Assembly (NCBI GenBank): GCA_963969395.1
Contig: OZ017796.1
Span: 11,162,501 to 11,226,500 of the forward strand
Direction: 5' to 3'
Source of the DNA: Pseudoscleropodium purum
Lineage: Eukaryota; Streptophyta; Bryopsida; Hypnales; Brachytheciaceae
Length of the DNA stretch: 64,000 bases
The first letter of the stretch is position 1, and each line of letters starts with the position of its first letter. Below are positions 1-12,360 of the stretch, piece by piece. The notes beneath the pieces were generated by a model. The model was not told where the DNA came from. It saw only the letters and a list, made by a program, of their open reading frames with translations, and made no database searches. The position numbers were made by a program, and so were the translations under genes.

Positions 1-33
1 TTTTTATTGAATACTACAAGCAAATGGTGTGTT

Positions 34-3026
34 TTACACCCTTTATGCCCAAGGCACCATAATATGGTGTTGATAATATTTTGAAGTTAAATAAAACTTA
101 ACCAAGTTTCTATTTTTAGTAATTTATATTTTTGAAAGATTCTTCTTGAAGTCTAGCTTTAGCATCAAAAATATGATCTTGAAAATAAATAATAGTGATT
201 TCTCTATTCAAGGTTTTGTACAAGGGTATCCATTGCAATTTTGACTTCCCGTAGTGTTGAGAGCTCTTGTAAATGAGCCTCAAATACACTAGGACTTAAA
301 GAAAAAATCACATTCAAAACTCATTTAAAAAAATTGTAGAGTAGATTTTGAGAAGCCATAAATTGATTGGGGTTATTTAGGTTAAGCCCTTGAACCTCAT
401 ATTTTTTTGGTCACCAAATTTTTAGGTTTGACTTGTGAAAGTAAATTGAAAGTTTTTCATAATTTTTTCACCCTTGTCGTCAAATGTTATAATCTTCCAA
501 CTTATAAATGATACTGTTGTGTTTTTTTTTCTTGTAATCCTATGTGATCTCTAGCATGTCTAGTTTGAATTTGTACAATTACAATTCAAAAAGAGTTGAT
601 ACAACTTATCAAAATGTTGGCTTTTTGTTCAATTTAGAGCAAATTTCTAGAAGCTTAAAATAGGCCTCAAGTATTTAGGGGTTAAGTATATTCCTAGTAG
701 TATAGCCCAATAATTATTGACCTTTTAAAAAATTTGTAATAAAATTTTATATGTGTTTTCAATAATATTTTACTTAAAATATCCTAAAAGGTCATTATTT
801 ATAGGACTTTACTACTAGGACTATACTTGAAACACCACCTTTCTCTTATAGTCAAACTAACACAGGTAATGTTTTTCATTCAATCTAATGATACAAAAAG
901 ATTTATCAATTAGATTGCATTTTACTTGATACAAATGATCAAATTAGTCATTCAAAATCCAACTATCTTTTGTCTGTAATTAAGGGTCAATTGAAAGATA
1001 ATCAATGTGCATATATGCTAAGGTATTGAACATAAAAGACTTTTCATTCTTCAAGTTCTAAAAAAGAATTGCCTTCAACTTCTAAAATGAATGGGTGAAA
1101 TTAAAAAATAAACTTGATTAAAATAAAATTATCTTATTACCCCAAATTTTTTGGCAAAGTTCCTACTTTCTACATTTAAATTGTATTTTTCTACATTCCT
1201 TGATGATTTACAAATGACTATTTTTTACTTTAAAAAATACAAAAGTAACTATTTTAGGTCAATTAACCCCTAAATGCCCAAGCTAAGGCCTTTTAGGGGC
1301 TTCTTGAAATTTACTCTAAATTGAACAAAAAGCCAAAAATTTGATAAGTTAAATCAATTTCTTTGAGTTGTAAATTGTAAAAAATCAAACTAGACATATT
1401 ATAGATCACATAGGTAAAGAAACACAACAACATCACTTATGGATTGATAGATTATAATGTTTGATCATGAGGGGATTAAAATTGTGAAGTGATTTGAAGT
1501 CTTTTAATCCTCTTCACATGTCAAATCTAAAAAAATAGGTCTCCAAAAAAATATGAGGTCAAAAGACATAACATGCATAATCCCAATTAATTTACAACTT
1601 TTCAAAATCTACTCTACAATTTTTTTAAATGAATTTCTAATGTGATTTTTTTTCTCCAAGATCTAGTGTAATAATGTATTTGAGGCTCATTTCCAAGAGT
1701 TCTCAACACTCACTACTAGAGAAAGGGGTGTTTTAAGTGAGCTTTTAATTATAATTCTAAACAAAAGATTATAAGCAAAGACCTTTAACTTTTAAAGGAT
1801 CAAGTTGCATTTTTTGGCTATATAGAAATTTTGGATAGGTGCATGTGACTAGATATTTCTATATTTTTGGCCCAAATTTTAAGAGAAGGTGAGGATAAAG
1901 AATATCTTTCATATGCAATAAATTTCATGACATTTGGAAATAGGAGTCAAAAGTTATAGCCTAATATGTTACTTTTTTTCATAATTGGGTAGTTTTGATA
2001 GATTAGAAAAAATCACTTGGTTTAGAAACAAAAATTTGGAATTGATTTTCTCTATATATATATGGAAATTTTTCAATCATTCTATGTTCATTAATGAGTC
2101 AAAAGTTATGAGGATTTTTTGTTTATGGGTAGTTATGGATTCTCTACTCTAAAATAAACTTTGAAATCCTTTATCATACCCAATTTTTTATATTTTTGAG
2201 AAAAATAAAACCATAGGATGTAGATTTTTTATTACAACATTTCAACCATTGAAATTGGCATTTTTCAATTTCATATTTAAATTCTTAATAATTTAGTATT
2301 TTGAATCATTCTCAACTATTATCTAGTTACTATTTTTTTTCTTATATGTTGTACAATTCCAAATAATCTGAAAAAATTTCAAGCATGTGGAAAACTTGTC
2401 TAGAAAAAAGAATCCAAAGAAGCACCATCATTTTGGTCATTTTTTCATAGAAAAGTGAACTTGTGTAGTGTAGTTGCCCTACTTTTCGCAAAACAAAAAA
2501 ATGATTTTGGTGAATTTGAATGTTATATCTTGCAATCCACATGGTGGAAATGCATTAGAGGAAATTTGAGGGTTGTAGAGGGCCATTTCGAGCTTGTTCT
2601 TGTCACTATTCCTCCATAGCGAAAGGGTACAGCCAATTGTCAAAAGGAAAAATTTCAAAAAGAAAATTTTAATTCTTGAAATACAAAAAAAAGTTGAAAA
2701 TAAATAAATTTGGAAATGATGTTTTTTGATACTGCATACTACAAGATCCTATGGTTACCTATGTCAAAAAAGTTTTTTTTCAAAAATTTGATACTTGTAC
2801 TAGAAATGGCAATTTTTAAGCATATGTGTTTCTAGTAAATTTTTAATTTTTAATGGACACCCTTGCACAAAAGTTGAAATATAATTTAGTATCAAAAATC
2901 TGATTTTGAAATGAATGAAGACATTTTTGAAAAATATAAACTATTAAAAATAGTAACTTCATAAGGTTTTATTTAACTTTGAAGTATTACTAACATTAGA
3001 ATTTGGCACCTTGGACATTTAAGGGT
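34..3026. repeat. AT-rich element(s) with long imperfect terminal inverted repeats
   Basis: The stretch near 37-130 (from ACCCTTTATGCCCAAGG through TTGAAGTTAAATAAAAC) is the imperfect reverse complement of about 2940-3026, which ends CATTTAAGGGTTAAG. Inside it, about 240-686 is the imperfect reverse complement of about 1262-1725, and the inner ends read TTTAGGGGTTAAG at 674-686 and TTAACCCCTAAAT near 1263. This looks like two members of one AT-rich family in opposite orientation, or one element with large internal palindromes. A third, smaller inverted pair lies at about 691-735 and 785-830. No protein-coding potential is visible. The superfamily is not identifiable from the ends alone. Confidence 0.55.
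1800..2560 (+). repeat. AT-rich dispersed repeat, subfamily I, copy 1
   Basis: This stretch aligns collinearly with about 19800-20545. Shared landmarks in the same order are TTTTTTGGCTA, GTGTGACTAG or its variant, TTTCATAACATTTGGAAAT or a near match, GCCTAATATGTTACTTTTTT, and TCTTGCAATCC/TCTTACAATCC near the end. It lies inside the right-hand member of the inverted AT-rich element. It has no coding potential. Confidence 0.6.
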
Positions 3027-4055
3027 TAAGAATTCAATATATTTCAATAGAATGATATAAATTAAAGACTTTGAACCTAATGCAAAGTTGTGGAAGGACA
3101 AATTTGGTGCACACATAGTTTTACAAAATCAATTTTTGCATCTTCTCAAACTATGGTATTAGAACAATGTGGGCAATGACATTTTTTTTTTACATTAGAA
3201 ACTTTTAATACTACAAAGAAGCATGCAATATGGTTCTACTAAACAATTGAATAATCATCCCATCCCAACCTTTAAACATCTCTTGGCCCAATAGACAATC
3301 CAAAGGAGAATAAAAAATTTCCTTGAAGTGGGTGCATTAGCTCTTCAACTTGGTTTGTGTAGTCACTAAAAGTAGAATTGATCAATGAATAGTACATTGT
3401 CTTTGCAACTTAAAGCCTAATTCACTATAGAAGTGGATATAGTAGGTTGAAACATTCCAAGAAAATCCTATAGCCACTTTTTATCAAAGATTCACTTGAA
3501 ACCAAGTCCAAGTGGCTTATCTTGTTTTTTAAGGGTTGAGAATGCTCATTTTTAACAGTCTTGAACATCTACATTAACACCCTTACAAAAAGCATCTAAA
3601 TTTTCTTTGAAAGCCTTGTCAATATCCACAGCTTTTTTACTCTTTGCACACATACATTTTCCACTGTCTATCAAGGTTTAGTACTCTGAATAGTGATACT
3701 ATGAACTAAAATAAAGTTGTACAATGAATAGTGAAGAGAAATAGGTGCAGCCTCTCCTGTGCTCTAGAATGTAATATTCATGCAATTTGAGAACTCACCT
3801 CTTTTGTGCAATATCTCAACTTCTGGTTGCTCTTTCCTTTTGAAGTGAGGCATCAAGTTCGGAATGAATGCATTATATTATCTGTTCGGTACTCTGAACA
3901 CAGCACAGTGCCTTCCGCAGCTGACCCTTGATCGGCAAAGGACTCACACGGCATCGGCAAACAGGGATTTATTAATGAACTGATCATTCCTTGTTATACA
4001 ACCTCGTTCAAGGAAGGAAGCAAAAAACTAGCTCTTACGCACAATAACTTGGGAA
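3027..4055. other. AT-rich intergenic stretch, no gene seen
   Basis: No gene is recognised here. Around 3290-3500 the sequence resembles about 29245-29450: the landmarks CTTGAAG, TTTGCAACTTAAAG/TTTGCAACCTATA and TTCACTATAGAAGTGG/TTCACTATTGAAGTGG occur in the same order. It is therefore a low-copy dispersed repeat of unknown nature. Confidence 0.4.
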
Positions 4056-4059
4056 GATC

Positions 4060-4350
4060 CTAAAATGATTCCTCCTATTACCAACAGCAAGTCATCTCTT
4101 GATTCGCTTGGTAGGACTTAGAAGCAAGTGGTGTAAGCATGACTTAGTTAAATGTCTACGGCCATTCATCATTGAATTGAAAAGGGTTAATTTTGTCACG
4201 TATAATGTCCACAACCTCCAACATTGAAATTGTATATGAAATTCCTACATAGTGATAAAAATTGATACCAACAGACTTGGCTCTTGTGTCCAAAGATCTG
4301 TCCACAGCCCCTATAGTGATCTCCCAAAAATCACATTCCTACATGTGTTG
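4060..4350 (+). repeat. Diverged direct repeat, copy downstream of PPR5
   Basis: This copy is collinear with 7315-7580. Shared landmarks are TTACCAACAGCAA, CTTGGTAGGACTTAG, AGCAAGTGGTGTAA, GCATGACTT, TGTCTACGG and CACAACCTC. One copy lies beyond the 3' end of the PPR5 coding region and the other in its intron 2. No ORF is shared between them, so it is probably an unrecognised transposon remnant. Confidence 0.6.
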
Positions 4351-4359
4351 AAACGCATA

Positions 4360-5114
4360 AAGTGACACAAATAGTATTATATACCTTCTGATCAGCAAAT
4401 CGAAAGGGAAATAGTAGGCTTTCAGAAAAAATTACACCTCCTAAGAGTGGAGTCACACCAACAGATGATGCATCCGGTTGCAGAGTTGATGCTACTGAAA
4501 CCATTAACTGCTGAAGGCAGATCCAGAGAGTGAGGTGAGATATGTGTCCTCAATTCCCACCGATACTGCTCTCCCAGCCATTCCATCTGCCAATCCCGGC
4601 CCTCTGCGATGACAGAAAATCACATGTCAGTAATTGTAACTACACAATCACCTTCAGAATAGTCTATGATACCTGAATGCGCTGCACTTAAGTACGAAAG
4701 TCGGACACCCCAAATTTGTCACTGACCCAAAATCACCAACCCAAAAATCGTAAACAATTGGCACATGTTACACAATAAGAGGATGTAGACCACCTAAACA
4801 TCTGTTCAAGTGTTGGTTTTAGGGCATCTCCCAAAAAAACTTTAGACCTTCCGATTTGCACTCTTCGGTGTTTTGAAACCCTATTTCCTTCACTATCAAT
4901 AAAATATTAAATTTAGAGCAGCCTAATAACAGGAACTATGCTCAGGGGCGATTTGGGGTGTCTCTACTTTAGATACTTGCAAGCTTGACATTTTTGTTAT
5001 CAAAGAGTGGGAAAAACGAACCCGCAATGCACTGCAGAATGATAGCAAGGTGTTCTCCACTTCCGCAAGCCATTGGACCACGTCCCTAGATTGTAAGGAT
5101 TTTGCAAGTAGCTC
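4360..5114 (-). other. 3' flank / probable 3' UTR region of PPR5
   Basis: The region lies immediately beyond the PPR5 stop codon on the minus strand. Its composition is less AT-rich than the surrounding repeats, as expected for transcribed sequence. No further PPR-type coding exon can be recognised. Assignment as UTR is inference from position only. Confidence 0.3.
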
Positions 5115-8082
5115 CTACTCATCTTTGATGTCCGAGAACGAAAGACTGGGAGAGTTGGATCCCTCAACAGCATCGAAAGCATCACCATAGACATCATCGG
5201 CAACATCATTGTCATCACCATCAGTTGAACTTTCCAAAGGAGATGCTGTGAACTTCTCTTCACATCCAGTTGACAAGCCAAATGATTCAAGAGTTTCCAA
5301 AAATGTAACTCCTAATGGTGCAATACCAGCTATTTTCATGCGTTCTACCACTCTCTCCATGTCGCTTAATCGATTCTCCTTTGCATATGCCCTACACATC
5401 CAACACCGCACACATCAATCACCGACTTACTTTGCGAATAGAATGCTGAGCGCAATGCTACAATTCTTTTCGGAAAATCAATCCGATGGAGCTGATTCCA
5501 GTCGTGCTACTATGCACAGAATGGACCATAACCCCTACAGGACCAAGAAGTAGAAATTGGGTCTCGATTTTGTTTAGCAGTTTTGAGAAGGTCAGACGAG
5601 GACTCTCTTTTGTTCAATTTTATTATTTTTTGACCAACACATGCAATGCACTTCATTGCTTCTGGTGATATAAAGTTTGACCCCATCTGAATTATTTTTT
5701 TCTCAACATAATAATCCACCGAATTGGTCAATCGAATATGATCAATCGAATCTACAACCATGAATTCTTGGTCCTCAAGGGGTTAACCTGTCACCTAGTC
5801 AGAACCATAAAGTGTGCATTCAAAAAGTAGAGTGAACCTGTCATATTAGCACATCGTTGAAATCCTCTGATGCATTTTTTATTGGGCTTCTATGCGAATA
5901 ACGTCACTTTCTGGTGTATCCAAGAAATATCTCGCACAAAGGCACACATGAAAAAGAGCTAGAAATCACCTTAAAAGGATTAGGTATGATGATGTTCGTG
6001 CACGTATTTGCCAATCCAAGGAACTGCTCAAAAGCTCCTCTGCTTCTTCAAAGGAATTATGCTTACAGTACGCGCTGATCATTACATTCAATGTGGACAT
6101 CTGAGGCTGAATACTGGCTTCCAGCATTAGATCAAAGTACCCCCTCATATTCGCAAGCGCACCAACAACACCATATCCAGTCATTAATATCTCATAGCTT
6201 CTGAGATTCGGCTCAAAATTTTCAGCTCTCATCCGACTGAGAGACGTTTCCATCTCTTCCACTTCTCCTGCCCGAGCATAATTGCTCATTAGGATATTGT
6301 AAGTTTTCAAGTCAGGTTTATGTCGCGACTGGGCACCTGACATGCTCTTCATCACCTGTAACACATGATCAAAATTAACAGCGGAAGTTCGAAGAAACAA
6401 TTTTACAATGTTCGAAGGGTCCATCAAGGACCTAGACCGCACGTAGGCTGGGGGAAATAGAGGATCCCGAGAATAGAAAGCGAACGATCAATTGTGAAGA
6501 GTCGACACTCACTTGCTCCATCTTAACAAAGTCCCTGCCCCGGCCATAAGATTCAATGAGAGTATTGGAAGTCACATTGTCAGGCTTTATGTGTTTTTGC
6601 ATTCGCATGACGAACAATGTCTTCTCCATTTGCACATAGTTTCCAGCCTTGCCATACGCACCAATAACTCCATTATATGATACAAGATCAGGATATATCC
6701 CAGTTGCCTCCATCTCCTTGAAAAAACTCTCCACTCGGGCAACATCACATGCTTGAGCACTCGCCCTCAGGAGAATATTGTAAGTCACCAAATTAGGTTG
6801 GCATCTGTCAATTAAAAAGCACCGTCAATGGCGGACATGCTCTAGATGTTCCCATTCGACACCTACCATTGAACAAGTTGACTCAAGAAGCCAGTTCACA
6901 CAGTACCAAGAAGTCAAATTGCAGAAGGCGCACCAGAAAGACACTTACTTTCCCTTTTTCTTCATTTCTTCGAAAAGATGGAGAGCTTTCTCAAATCCTC
7001 TTCCTTGATCCTTACTGTAAAGGTGAGCAGTGATAAGAGCATTGTATAAAGAAGTATCAGGTCGACTTCCTTTCCGTTTAGTTTCATTGAAGAGCCACAC
7101 GGCCATCCGTAGACGCTTGGCCTTCCCCATGATCACAATGAGCTTAGAATAGAATCCGTCGTCATGCTTATACCATTTCTGTAATTGAATCCATCTAAAC
7201 ACCTGAAACAAAGTCCAACATATCGGGATAATTGTCAAGATTCACAAACGCCTGCATCGTAGTCTCAAAACCCCACAAGGTAGAGGATACTAAAACCGTT
7301 AGGAACTTCATCCCGTCTCCTATACTGACCCCTGTTACCAACAGCAAATCATCAATCCATATACTTGGTAGGACTTAGTAGCAAGTGGTGTAAAGCATGA
7401 CTTGGCTAGATGTCTACGGTCACTGATATCTTTGAATGAAAATGGGATTGTATACTAACACTTGATATGGTTCACAACCTCACTTTGAAATTGCATACAA
7501 AATTCATACATGTGATAAAATGTTTGATCTCAATAGATTTGGTTAATGTCCCCAAAGTGACACTCCTCCAAATTGGTCAAAATGCTTAAAGTTGAACGCA
7601 AGAAGTATCCTCAACCTCAGAACACAAGTAGCACAATATTCCAAAGATTATGATTCTTTGACTACTGATACCTCAAGAGTAAGAGTCCATTTGTTTTGTT
7701 TTCCAAGGCCTTCCAAGAGTGCAAACCAATCAGAGGACTTCATAAACGGCGACTGGCTCTCAAGCACCTGGAAGAAAAAAAAAGCATGTGAGTCTAACAA
7801 TGAACCGAGTATAAAATGAAAGTGTGCAGCTGGGCTAAGAAATGATGGTGGAAAGAATGTCACCTGAGCGACAGAGGCGTGGCCAGCATTTAGGGTTTTG
7901 AGAATGGAGGGGATAGAAGGACGGAATTTACTCGGCGTGGCATTCTTCATCGGTCCCCATTTGGCAGCAGCACGAATGGCGAGGCGGCAGCAGTGGCGAG
8001 GAAGGAAGCTGGGAGGAAGAGGCAAAGCAAACCCGCACGACGGCGGAAGGCTCCGCGTCGGAACGAAGATGGCGGACATCAT
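5115..8082 (-). CDS. PPR5: Chloroplast-type P-class pentatricopeptide repeat protein, PPR5/EMB2453-like
   Basis: Six coding exons join in frame with GT-AG introns: 8082-7864, 7767-7672, 7202-6949, 6804-6513, 6355-5970 and 5391-5115 (507 residues). The N-terminus (MMSAIFVPTRSLPP, rich in S, P and R and almost free of acidic residues) looks like a plastid transit peptide. The body holds tandem PPR motifs such as VTYNILLRASAQ, VSYNGVIGAYGKAG, KTYNILMSNYARAG and STLNVMISAYCKHN. The order WIQLQKWYKHDDGFYSKLI, then RPDTSLYNALITAHLYS, then CQPNLVTYNILLRA matches the plant PPR5/EMB2453 family, in which the maize protein binds and stabilises the chloroplast trnG-UCC group II intron. The acidic C-terminal tail is lineage-specific. 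The start is the first of two adjacent ATGs; the second would remove one residue. Orthology is from remembered family sequence, not a search. Confidence 0.88.
7315..7580 (+). repeat. Diverged direct repeat inside PPR5 intron 2
   Basis: This is the partner of the copy at 4060-4350. It sits wholly inside the intron between exon 2 (ends 7672) and exon 3 (starts 7202). It contains TTACCAACAGCAA, CTTGGTAGGACTTAG and AAGTGGTGTAA. The splice sites around it are intact, so the insertion is tolerated. Confidence 0.6.
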
Positions 8083-8127
8083 CGTTGAAGGGAAATCTTA
8101 ATCCCTCTCTACCAGAGATATCAAAGG

Positions 8128-8520
8128 CCACATCTCCTAAACCCTAAACCCTAAAAACCCTAAATTGCATTTCTGTGCTGTTATTGAATTCCTGAGACGA
8201 AGCCTCCGAAACAGCCAACAACTAAAAAAATACCTCCTCTCCTACCTGAAACAACACCACAGTCCACAATAATGAGCACTTCTCCTAAACCATAAACTCT
8301 GAATCCTAAAACCCATTAACCCATTTTTATTCCACTGACTACATTTCGGAGACGACACCCTGAGCAACTTCAATTGCTCCAAGAATTCCTCCACTCTAAC
8401 AGAAATACCACAGCCCATGACAATGACTACTATTCCTAGACCCTAAATGTAACCTAAACAGTCCCACTTCCGTACCACTGACAAAACTCCAGAGACGAAG
8501 CCGTCGAAACATCTAACAGC
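8128..8520. repeat. Telo-box-containing tandem array upstream of PPR5
   Basis: Three degenerate units of roughly 150 bp follow one another. Each carries a telomere-like motif (CTAAACCCTAAACCCTAAA near 8137, CTAAACCATAAACTC near 8288, CTAGACCCTAAATG near 8438) followed by a conserved GAGACGAAGCC-like block near 8193, 8350 and 8494. The first unit lies directly 5' of the PPR5 start. Telo boxes (AAACCCTAA) are known promoter elements in many plant housekeeping and translation-related genes. Their role here is inferred from position. Confidence 0.6.
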
Positions 8521-10043
8521 TCAAAATTGCGCAATTGGGACTCACGATACCTGAAGAGACGCCCTCCGCTGCGTTTGCATCTGACTGATGCGAAGTTACA
8601 CTCGTCCCGCACAAGTAGCAACCCAAAAAATGAAGCGAAGGTGATAAAATGCTGCAGTAATAAGTCAACCCAGCGCCCGGCAACTCACCATCCAAGAGTC
8701 AGAAATCATACAGCAACGAGTCGAAATCTCCCTCGGGGTTTGTAGCTAATCAAATAAGACCCGAGTGAACTACGGGACGAAACCCACTCATACATCCAAG
8801 GCTGGTCATCTTCACAATCGAATTGTTGGGTAGAAGTACCCAAAACCAAAACTCTCAAATTTGACCAATCCTGATTTGCTCAAATTTTTATACGCGCACT
8901 TTTGACTCAAAATTCGTTGAAATCCTCTTTGAAGTGCACTCATAGGAAAATCGGTTTGCTCTATCTGCTCGTACGTAATCACAACTTCCAAGGAATTCTG
9001 TCGAATCATGGGCAACAGCGTAAAGCAGTGAGGCTGCGGCAGCATCCGTAAATATGTTTAATCCATTTTCATAAATGAACATGCCCGCAGCCAGCATATC
9101 TTTCTCTAGTACCGTACTTAATTATCGTGGGACTGATAAACAATTGATGGTCTGACTGGTGACTTGGTGAGCACATCACTGTGGAGTGTGGAGTATGATT
9201 GTATTACATGCGGTATTAATGTGTAGCAATGATCTCGAGATGGATGGATCAGTTGCCAACTTCTGCCAGCCATGCAGGTACACACGCTACCGGCAAGTAC
9301 AATGGAACGGCAATCCATTGTCAATTCCGGTCGTTAGGATCGATTCATCACTCACATGTCGCAGGCAGAGTTCACCCACTCACAATTTTTCATGTTAAGT
9401 TACTAGCTGTACGTGAATCTCGGGAGGTCCCGCTTAATTAACCACGGAAGTCATGGAAGGTATCAGCACTCAGCAGCACAGCCTAGCTCAGTAGCTCGGA
9501 CTGACCTGCTGCATTACACGCAGACACCCTGCTTGAAGTAGATTGCAGAGCGGTGAGATAATTAATGGATGTCTTTCTTCCCAGGGCGACAGTCATTCAG
9601 ACACAATGCGAGGAGACTGAAAAAATAATCTGCGTCGCATAGGAGGAAGTAGTTCGATTGTGAGTCGAAACGAAGACATCGACAACTGTGTAAGGACATC
9701 GAAACTCATTATGCACTCAGGAAAGTAGCTGGAATGGAAAGTATGGCACAAGACCTGACACGAATAAGACCTGTCTGAAAATGGCGGGCTTCATTTATAA
9801 ATGAATAAAATCTGCAGCTTATAACCAAATCTTCCTCCGGCAACCAGTTTGCAAGCCCAAATAGTAATAGTTTGAAATCAGTTCTGTATCTGTGACATGG
9901 AGATATAGGTTACACAAAGAGTATCGTCACATCGTCGTACGACCTTTGAGGGTGTTGCAGGGAAGGGATTGACAGTAATCTGCAACTAAGCCATGATCTG
10001 AGCTGGAATAGCTTTCTTCACATAAAAGTTGTGTAATAGACTG
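8521..10043. other. Intergenic region between PPR5 and ANGUSTIFOLIA, no gene recognised
   Basis: Base composition is moderate, but the short ORFs on both strands show no recognisable domain. It probably contains the PPR5 upstream region and the 3' region of the ANGUSTIFOLIA-like gene. None of the conserved C-terminal ANGUSTIFOLIA blocks could be recognised on the minus strand. Confidence 0.4.
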
Positions 10044-12360
10044 TCAACCTTGATAATACAGCTGCTGTTGTATACTTCGAAGCTCTTGAGGCGCTCCTTC
10101 TCCTGGCCGTTGTTGTTGACTTGGGCCTGGTCCACTCCTATTTGACTGAACCGGTTTTGTCACTACTTCCTCTTGCCAGGGCTGCTCATCGTCATCGTCA
10201 TCATCATCTCCCGCCGTGTTTGAAGGGAGGATTCCATCCACGAAAAATGAACAAAGAATAGCGGCGGCCTTCGACCGAATCTCGGCCCAGACTTCCTCGC
10301 TGTAGTCTGCACTGCGAGGAAGAATCAACACGTTCGGCATCTCCCTCACCTGTTAAAGATCAAGTAAAACAAGGAACTAAGTAAAAATCCCACTTTTGGG
10401 TGGAATACCATCAAGGGGAGAGGTGGAAGGATTTAGGAAAACCACTGTACCCAAGCTTCAAGCCATTGGGGGCCTTCAATACCATCTAAAGCACAGCCAG
10501 CAACAGTGCCACTGACAAGCGCTTCCTTCAATGCACAATCATCCAACAGGTGGCTACTACTTGTGTTCACCACTACCGCACCTGCCAAGCATCCCCATCA
10601 AATGGACTACATATCAATGACGTAAATCACAAAGTAAAATTATTAACAAAAATGCAACCAGCCACGAGTAAAACACATCTTCAACCGGCCCGTTTGTGTG
10701 AAATCTAAGAAGGCTCAGTGAGATCAATATAAAAAAAACCTGGTTTGATGTGCTGCAGATTGTCAGCATTAATCAGCTGTACAGTGTCATTCGTAAGAGC
10801 ACAATGAAGCGAGACAATATCGCTGCAAGCAAGCAGCTCCTTCAAACTGTTAAGTTTTTTAGCTCCTGGAGGTAGTACCCTCCTGCGACGGCAATCTTTC
10901 TCCTGCAAGCAGCGTACGTCATTTCTGTGATTCTTCACCTCACCTCGGCTAAGAATTCATGCATACCACGCATTCAAACATGCCACTACCAAAATAAACA
11001 ATATATAATTACGCATCCTCGCCAAACAATCTCAGCGAAGAATGTCAAAGTAGAGAACTGAATTTTGAAGTAAAAAAAGGAAGACTATTAAGATCTCTTA
11101 GCATACTTGGAAACAACGGCTAAAGTTCTGATAGTAGAACAAAGACAACATATCTCAAGATCCTACAATTAGATTTTGCAAATTAGGTCCCCAAAGTCAC
11201 AAACAACGGCCAAGAGTTAGCTTTGACCTATCCTAGAACATATATCTCTAGAGATGAAGAATAGAATGAGTTAGAAAGTCTTTACTCTACTAAACCAAAC
11301 TTAATCACATTGTAACTCAACAGAAATTCCACTCAACAGCTTTCAAAGTTTGTGAACAAATATGAACGAAGTAGTCCTTGAGGAAAAGTGCGAAAAACAA
11401 TAAATATTGTTCCCGAAGTAGGACCTAGAACTTGAGATCAAAACACAAAAAAATGATCAATAAATACCAAAGAAAAAGAACTACTCCGTACATAACATTC
11501 TTGAATTTCAAGGCAGGGGATGCTTTGCTTTCCATAAATCCGGGCTCCTTACCCTGTAAAACATCTAGAATACAAGCTTGCCCATGTACTGTGGGCCAGT
11601 GCAACACGAATATATTCTTGTTACAGTGCTACTATTGAAGGACCCCTGCCTTCCCATTCAAGAATGTTATGTAGTCCTCGAACAAATCTGTTCTGAAATT
11701 CTTATACAAAGTATCAGATGAAGGCAGCATTACCTCGTCGGGATCAAAGTACACGACCTTCATTCGGAAGGCGAGGCTTCGCCCGGCCACGGCACAAGCC
11801 GAGGCAGTGGCCCCGACGATGCCGATGACCATGCCTTTGGATCGACGCATTCCCCTGCACGACGAGTGCATGGTTCCCAGCCAACCAGCCGAGGCGTATC
11901 CATGCGAGGCCAACACATGCGTGTGTCTCAGCAGCCCCAGAATCAACGCCATCACCGTGTCCGCTATCTCCTCCGACCTGCCACTGTCCACATGCAGCAA
12001 CTGCAACCCTAATTCATTCGCCAGGGCGGAATCCACCATCTTGTCCATGCAGCTCAACGTCAGAATCAATTGCCAGGGTTGCAACCGCCTCTGCGCGGCG
12101 CGCGGGAGGTAAGCCAGCGAGTGCAGCAACACCGCCGCTGCCGTCTCGATTTTTCCCTCCGCCACCTGAGCCAGGCTGACGTGCTCGACCTTCGCCACGC
12201 CTTGGAGCGCCTCCTCTTCCAACGAGCAGTCAGGGAGACAGTTGAGCGCAACGACCAGTGGCAGCCTCGGTGCTTCAGCGCGAATTATCAGAGCCTCCGT
12301 GGCGGTGGCGGGTTTGATAACAACACCCCTCTTCTTCTCCACTCGATGTACCTTCCCCAT
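10044..12360 (-). CDS. AN: ANGUSTIFOLIA, plant CtBP/BARS-like protein
   Basis: Four exons join in frame with GT-AG introns: 12360-11734, 10902-10740, 10581-10451 and 10349-10044 (408 residues). The order of blocks is that of plant ANGUSTIFOLIA: AVLLHSLAYLPRAAQRRLQP, SEEIADTVMALILGLLR, CRGMRR followed by the Rossmann segment GMVIGIVGATAS (about residue 178), DIVSLHCALTNDTVQ, HIKPGAVVVNTSSSHLLDD, GPQWLEAW, then EMPNVLILPRSADYSEEVW. The protein is related to D-2-hydroxyacid dehydrogenases but, as in other plant AN proteins, is not expected to be a dehydrogenase. In Arabidopsis AN controls polar cell expansion, microtubules and Golgi/stress functions. After the SNT segment come an acidic DDDDDDDE run and a Q/P-rich end. 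The stop leaves it far shorter than the ~636-residue Arabidopsis protein, and a possible splice donor overlaps the stop, so the 3' end may be incomplete. Confidence 0.9.

Noticed and set aside
8137..8166. Telomere proximity suggested by CCCTAAA motifs
   Set aside because: Only a few degenerate units occur, each next to a gene or promoter-like block; a telomere would show long perfect arrays.
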